Under the pieces are notes generated by a model. It did not search any database, was not told where the DNA came from, and saw nothing but the letters and a program-made list of their open reading frames with translations. From positions 9,181,001 through 9,245,000 of the forward strand of contig NC_134025.1 in assembly GCF_964204645.1 (NCBI RefSeq): a stretch of DNA of 64,000 bases, read 5' to 3'. A program made the position numbers and the translations under genes. Shown here piece by piece: positions 48,926 through 64,000 of this stretch. Within the stretch, counting starts at the first letter, position 1. Each line of letters opens with the position of its first letter. Origin of the DNA: Tubulanus polymorphus (lineage: Eukaryota > Nemertea > Palaeonemertea > Tubulaniformes > Tubulanidae).

Positions 48926-51131
48926 TCATCGTGACAAGGTTCTCGAATCACACCTCGAGGTAGCATCGCCACTTCCATTACTAACAGATTCCTGATGTTC
49001 CTTTAGAAGTCCTGGAAATTCGTGGATGAAATTGTATTGCTGAAAGAATGCAAGAATTACCAATAACAATTATCATAAATCTTCGATCTTTATTTACATG
49101 AAATGAAGAAGAGGGATGGGATATTTTGTACTTTGATCGTCTGTACAGCTGAGTGACCCCTGAGCTTGCGTAATTTCTCAATTGTTTTTTCCGGTTCATT
49201 TGATTTGTCACAATACATCAATAAACACGCAGCAACTGAAAGAGAGCAAATTTCATCTACTAACAATCGGAGGTAAAGTATTTCACTTGGCTTGGAGTTG
49301 GGTCAAACAGAATTCTAGCGTGTCAGTTTGTCTGTTAGGCCTATTTCCAACTGAGATGAGTGTTAGATGGTAAATATTCTAAAGCTAGCAAACACTTACC
49401 CAACACTGATCTGCCCAGACCACCGAAACACCTAAAATTCAGAAAGAAAATAAAATTTAAGTGTTTTTTAAGAATCCTGTACAGTGCAACTATAAATTAC
49501 ATGTACGCACTGAACGAAACATTTGCGGCCTTTGCTCAAAGTATCCTTCAAGTCGTCCAGAATCTTCATAAGAGTTGGCATCTTTGGGACATTTCCATCC
49601 TGACAAGGATAGCTATGTACAGTGAAATCATTTTCCTCTAGTTTTTCAACCAAATTCGTTGTTCTGAATTTTCTGAGTTCCCCTTTCGTGCACAGGCAAA
49701 AGACGTCTTCGATATCGTTGGATTTTAAGAACTCTAAAAAATACATTCAAGTCAACGCTATCAATCTATCAAGTCCGACCAGAGCAATACCTAAGCCAGA
49801 TGGTTCATGAATATTCTTTATATAAGTTTGAAGGATCAGAAAAATATTTCATGAATAATCTATATAAGTATGGAGGGTCAGAAAAATATTTCATGAATAA
49901 TCTATATAAGTATGGAGGGTCAGAAAAATGGTCGGCCATTTTTTTCATAAAGATTAAGCATTACAGTACGCAATTGTACTTATCCCTCCCCTCCCCTAAC
50001 GCGTACGTAATAAATGAATGATCCCTTATAGGGAGTATGAAGGGTCTGAAAAAAATTTCAATAATCAATTCAGTTTAACTATGCTTAATGATCCAACTTA
50101 AACTAAGTCTTATTTCAAATACCAGGATTACATCAAGGACAATTGATGAAACTGATTAAACACATGCAAAATAACTTACTGAGGTCTTCATCGATATTTC
50201 GCCATGTATCTTTGAACCTGCATCCCGGTAGCGGACCAATAGCTAATCTCTCTGTCTCCTCACCGGATATCGTTTCACCCAAATCTAACCTACAATAGAA
50301 TAGATATAATCAACAATAGCTGTAGAATCGAGATTCATTCCGGGTGGAACAATTTACTCCATGATCCGCAATTTACCAATCAAACTTGAAAGGAGTTGTA
50401 TCGAATTCTCTTTCAATGTAGTCTTCTTCGTCCGACTCGAAAAAACTGGAATCTAATCCGTGGGTTTCTCTAATTACTGCCTCAGTTGGTTCGGTTTTAT
50501 TTCCAATATTTTCAGGCTGCCCGGTAGCATCAGCGCACTGTTCTGTTGTTGGTGGAACAGTCTCCTGCTTGATTTTGAATTCCACACCATCAACTTGATC
50601 TTGATCTGAACTTGTTACAATCTGAATAAAATAATCGTCAAGTCATAGCAACGTTTTACATTGAATCTAGGTTTATATCTTTTTTACAGATATTATTCTT
50701 AATACCAGAAATAATTGGTTCCTCTAGAACCTTTTCTGAATACTAGATGATTCGATTGCAGGTTGAAATGATGAAAACAAAGCTTCAAAAACACTACAGG
50801 ACTGGAGCCTGCTGGTCGCAGCTATACCAGTCCAAAAACAAGAACTACAAACTACACCAGTCCACAGTCACTGCCAGTCAGAAGAATAGATACATTTAAT
50901 TCTGCTTTTAGTTAATAATAAAAAGTATCAAATCAGTTCGTGTAACCTGGGCTAATCAATGTTTTTTGCATCAATAAAAGATTGAATTGTATTTATATAG
51001 TAGGAAGGCCAAAGAAATGGGTATTTCTCAATTACTTTTGCTTGTTCTGGTTCCTTTACTGCGACAGGGGCAGTAACAGTCGCATCATCAGCATTAGAAA
51101 CATCAGTTACAGTGGTAGTTGGATTTTCCAT
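48926..51131 (-). CDS. CDKN3: CDKN3/KAP-like dual-specificity protein phosphatase
   Basis: Seven exons: 51036-51131, 50377-50621, 50180-50289, 49511-49733, 49400-49431, 49132-49235, 48926-49039; 307 aa (human 212). KAP removes the activating phosphate from the CDK2 T-loop. Seen: SSFFESDEED then LPGCRFKDTWRNI (human LPGCKFKDVRRN), CTKGELRKFR, the general-acid loop QDGNVP (D196), the catalytic CFGGLGRS (C226, R232) and LRGHSAVQTIKQYNFIHEF (human LRGSGAIQTIKQYNYLHEF). The N-terminus is about 90 residues longer than human and low in complexity (TTTVTDVSNADDATVTAP). The residue before the catalytic Cys is Gln, not the usual His of HCX5R; that codon is split CA/G across an intron, so the donor choice (GTGCGT) matters. 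The ATG at 51131 is the first in-frame ATG. Confidence 0.9.
49807..49926. repeat. 42-bp tandem repeat, about 2.8 copies, in CDKN3 intron 3
   Basis: The unit ATGAATAATCTATATAAGTATGG-type (full unit 42 bp, ending AGGGTCAGAAAAATATTTC) is repeated nearly three times. The last two copies are almost identical. A diverged piece (AGTATGAAGGGTCTGAAAAAA) follows near 50034. Because 42 is a multiple of three, the tract stays open in one frame and looks protein-like, but it lies in an intron and on the other strand. Confidence 0.85.
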
Positions 51132-51749
51132 CGCTTTTATTTCGTTATTCGCAACCCACAAAGAAAGAGGAAACCGGGAAGTAATTGATTTAAACTGGCC
51201 GCCGATCTTGGGGTTAATTCACATATCTGAAGTTCTGAAATTGATGACGTCATGCAATAGTAGGATTTCAGTTCTATGAACTAACCGCGACCTTGACAGT
51301 TTACTTCCGGGTTGGGTGAAAAAAAAAACGAAAAAATTGACAGAAATCATGAAAATTCGACCTTAAACTCGAAGGTAAGAACAAATCAGCAACATTTTGA
51401 TATTCCCGTCCTCTAAGATGTGTGGATTTGATACTTGTCACGACTGGTGACCCCAACCATTTCAACTGGTGGTAGTCCCAAAATTAAATAGGCTGAATTA
51501 ACTTTTTTTGATTAGTTTGAAGTCGTTGAAGAACAACAAACATCATGATGGACTGATGATATTTCTAAAAAAGTCTTTTAAGAATTTGACTTGAACACAT
51601 TAGGTGAGAATTTTCACAGACTCTCATCTGACCATTTAGTAATTATTGATCATAATGATATTCAAAAGTAAAAATTTTATGAAACCTTTTCCTCTCTCAT
51701 TATTGCTGCAGCATTGTCGACAGAATTGGCAGTCAGAAAAACAATAATC
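51132..51749. promoter_or_regulatory. Head-to-head upstream region, CDKN3/NBEAL
   Basis: 618 bp between the two start codons. A probable 5' UTR splice acceptor (GCTGCAG) lies at about 51707-51713, before the NBEAL start. No core promoter motif was assigned with confidence. Confidence 0.45.

Positions 51750-64000
<12,251 letters not shown>

Noticed and set aside
49800-50021. 73-codon plus-strand frame YKYGGSEKYFMNN
   Set aside because: Product of a 42-bp tandem repeat in an intron, not a gene.

Overview
The window is nuclear DNA from an animal. It holds nine protein-coding genes, all interrupted by spliceosomal introns (mostly GT-AG, 60-600 bp), with metazoan-type orthologues, short intergenic gaps and many small inverted-repeat transposons. 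Several genes (a TPC3-type channel, a stand-alone OvoA-type methyltransferase, one NBEAL, one GALNT14/16) suggest a marine invertebrate, perhaps a lophotrochozoan. The clade is inference and the species cannot be read from the sequence.

Layout: 1-3254 has no gene. Then come VRK1-like kinase (-, 3255-6219); PPP1R37-like PP1 regulator (+, 7545-15181); two-pore channel TPC3 (+, 18137-22368); CCDC167 (-, 23581-24590); SCFD1/SLY1 (+, 24799-30182); GALNT14/16-type glycosyltransferase (-, 31289-45475); membrane-anchored OvoA C-terminal-type methyltransferase (+, 45904-47622); CDKN3/KAP phosphatase (-, 48926-51131); and NBEAL1/2 (+, 51750 to the right edge, truncated inside the BEACH domain). I rebuilt exon-intron structures by hand from reading frame, splice sites and family similarity. 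In each complete gene the exon phases join into one open frame (495, 931, 817, 95, 634, 551, 295 and 307 aa).

The genes do not form one pathway. Four adjacent pairs are head-to-head and may share promoters: VRK1/PPP1R37, CCDC167/SCFD1 (only 208 bp apart), GALNT/methyltransferase and CDKN3/NBEAL. SCFD1 (ER-Golgi fusion), GALNT (Golgi O-glycosylation), TPC3 (ion channel) and NBEAL (vesicle/granule traffic) all act in membrane systems, but I infer no operon-like logic from that.

Most notable: a U12-type AT-AC intron in the TPC3 gene; a stand-alone ovothiol-type methyltransferase with a membrane anchor; a nearly identical 113-bp copy of PPP1R37 coding exon 1 in the shared VRK1/PPP1R37 upstream region; an inverted 80-bp copy of GALNT exon 2 inside a GALNT intron; a TTAA-flanked piggyBac-like miniature element; and several other MITE families.
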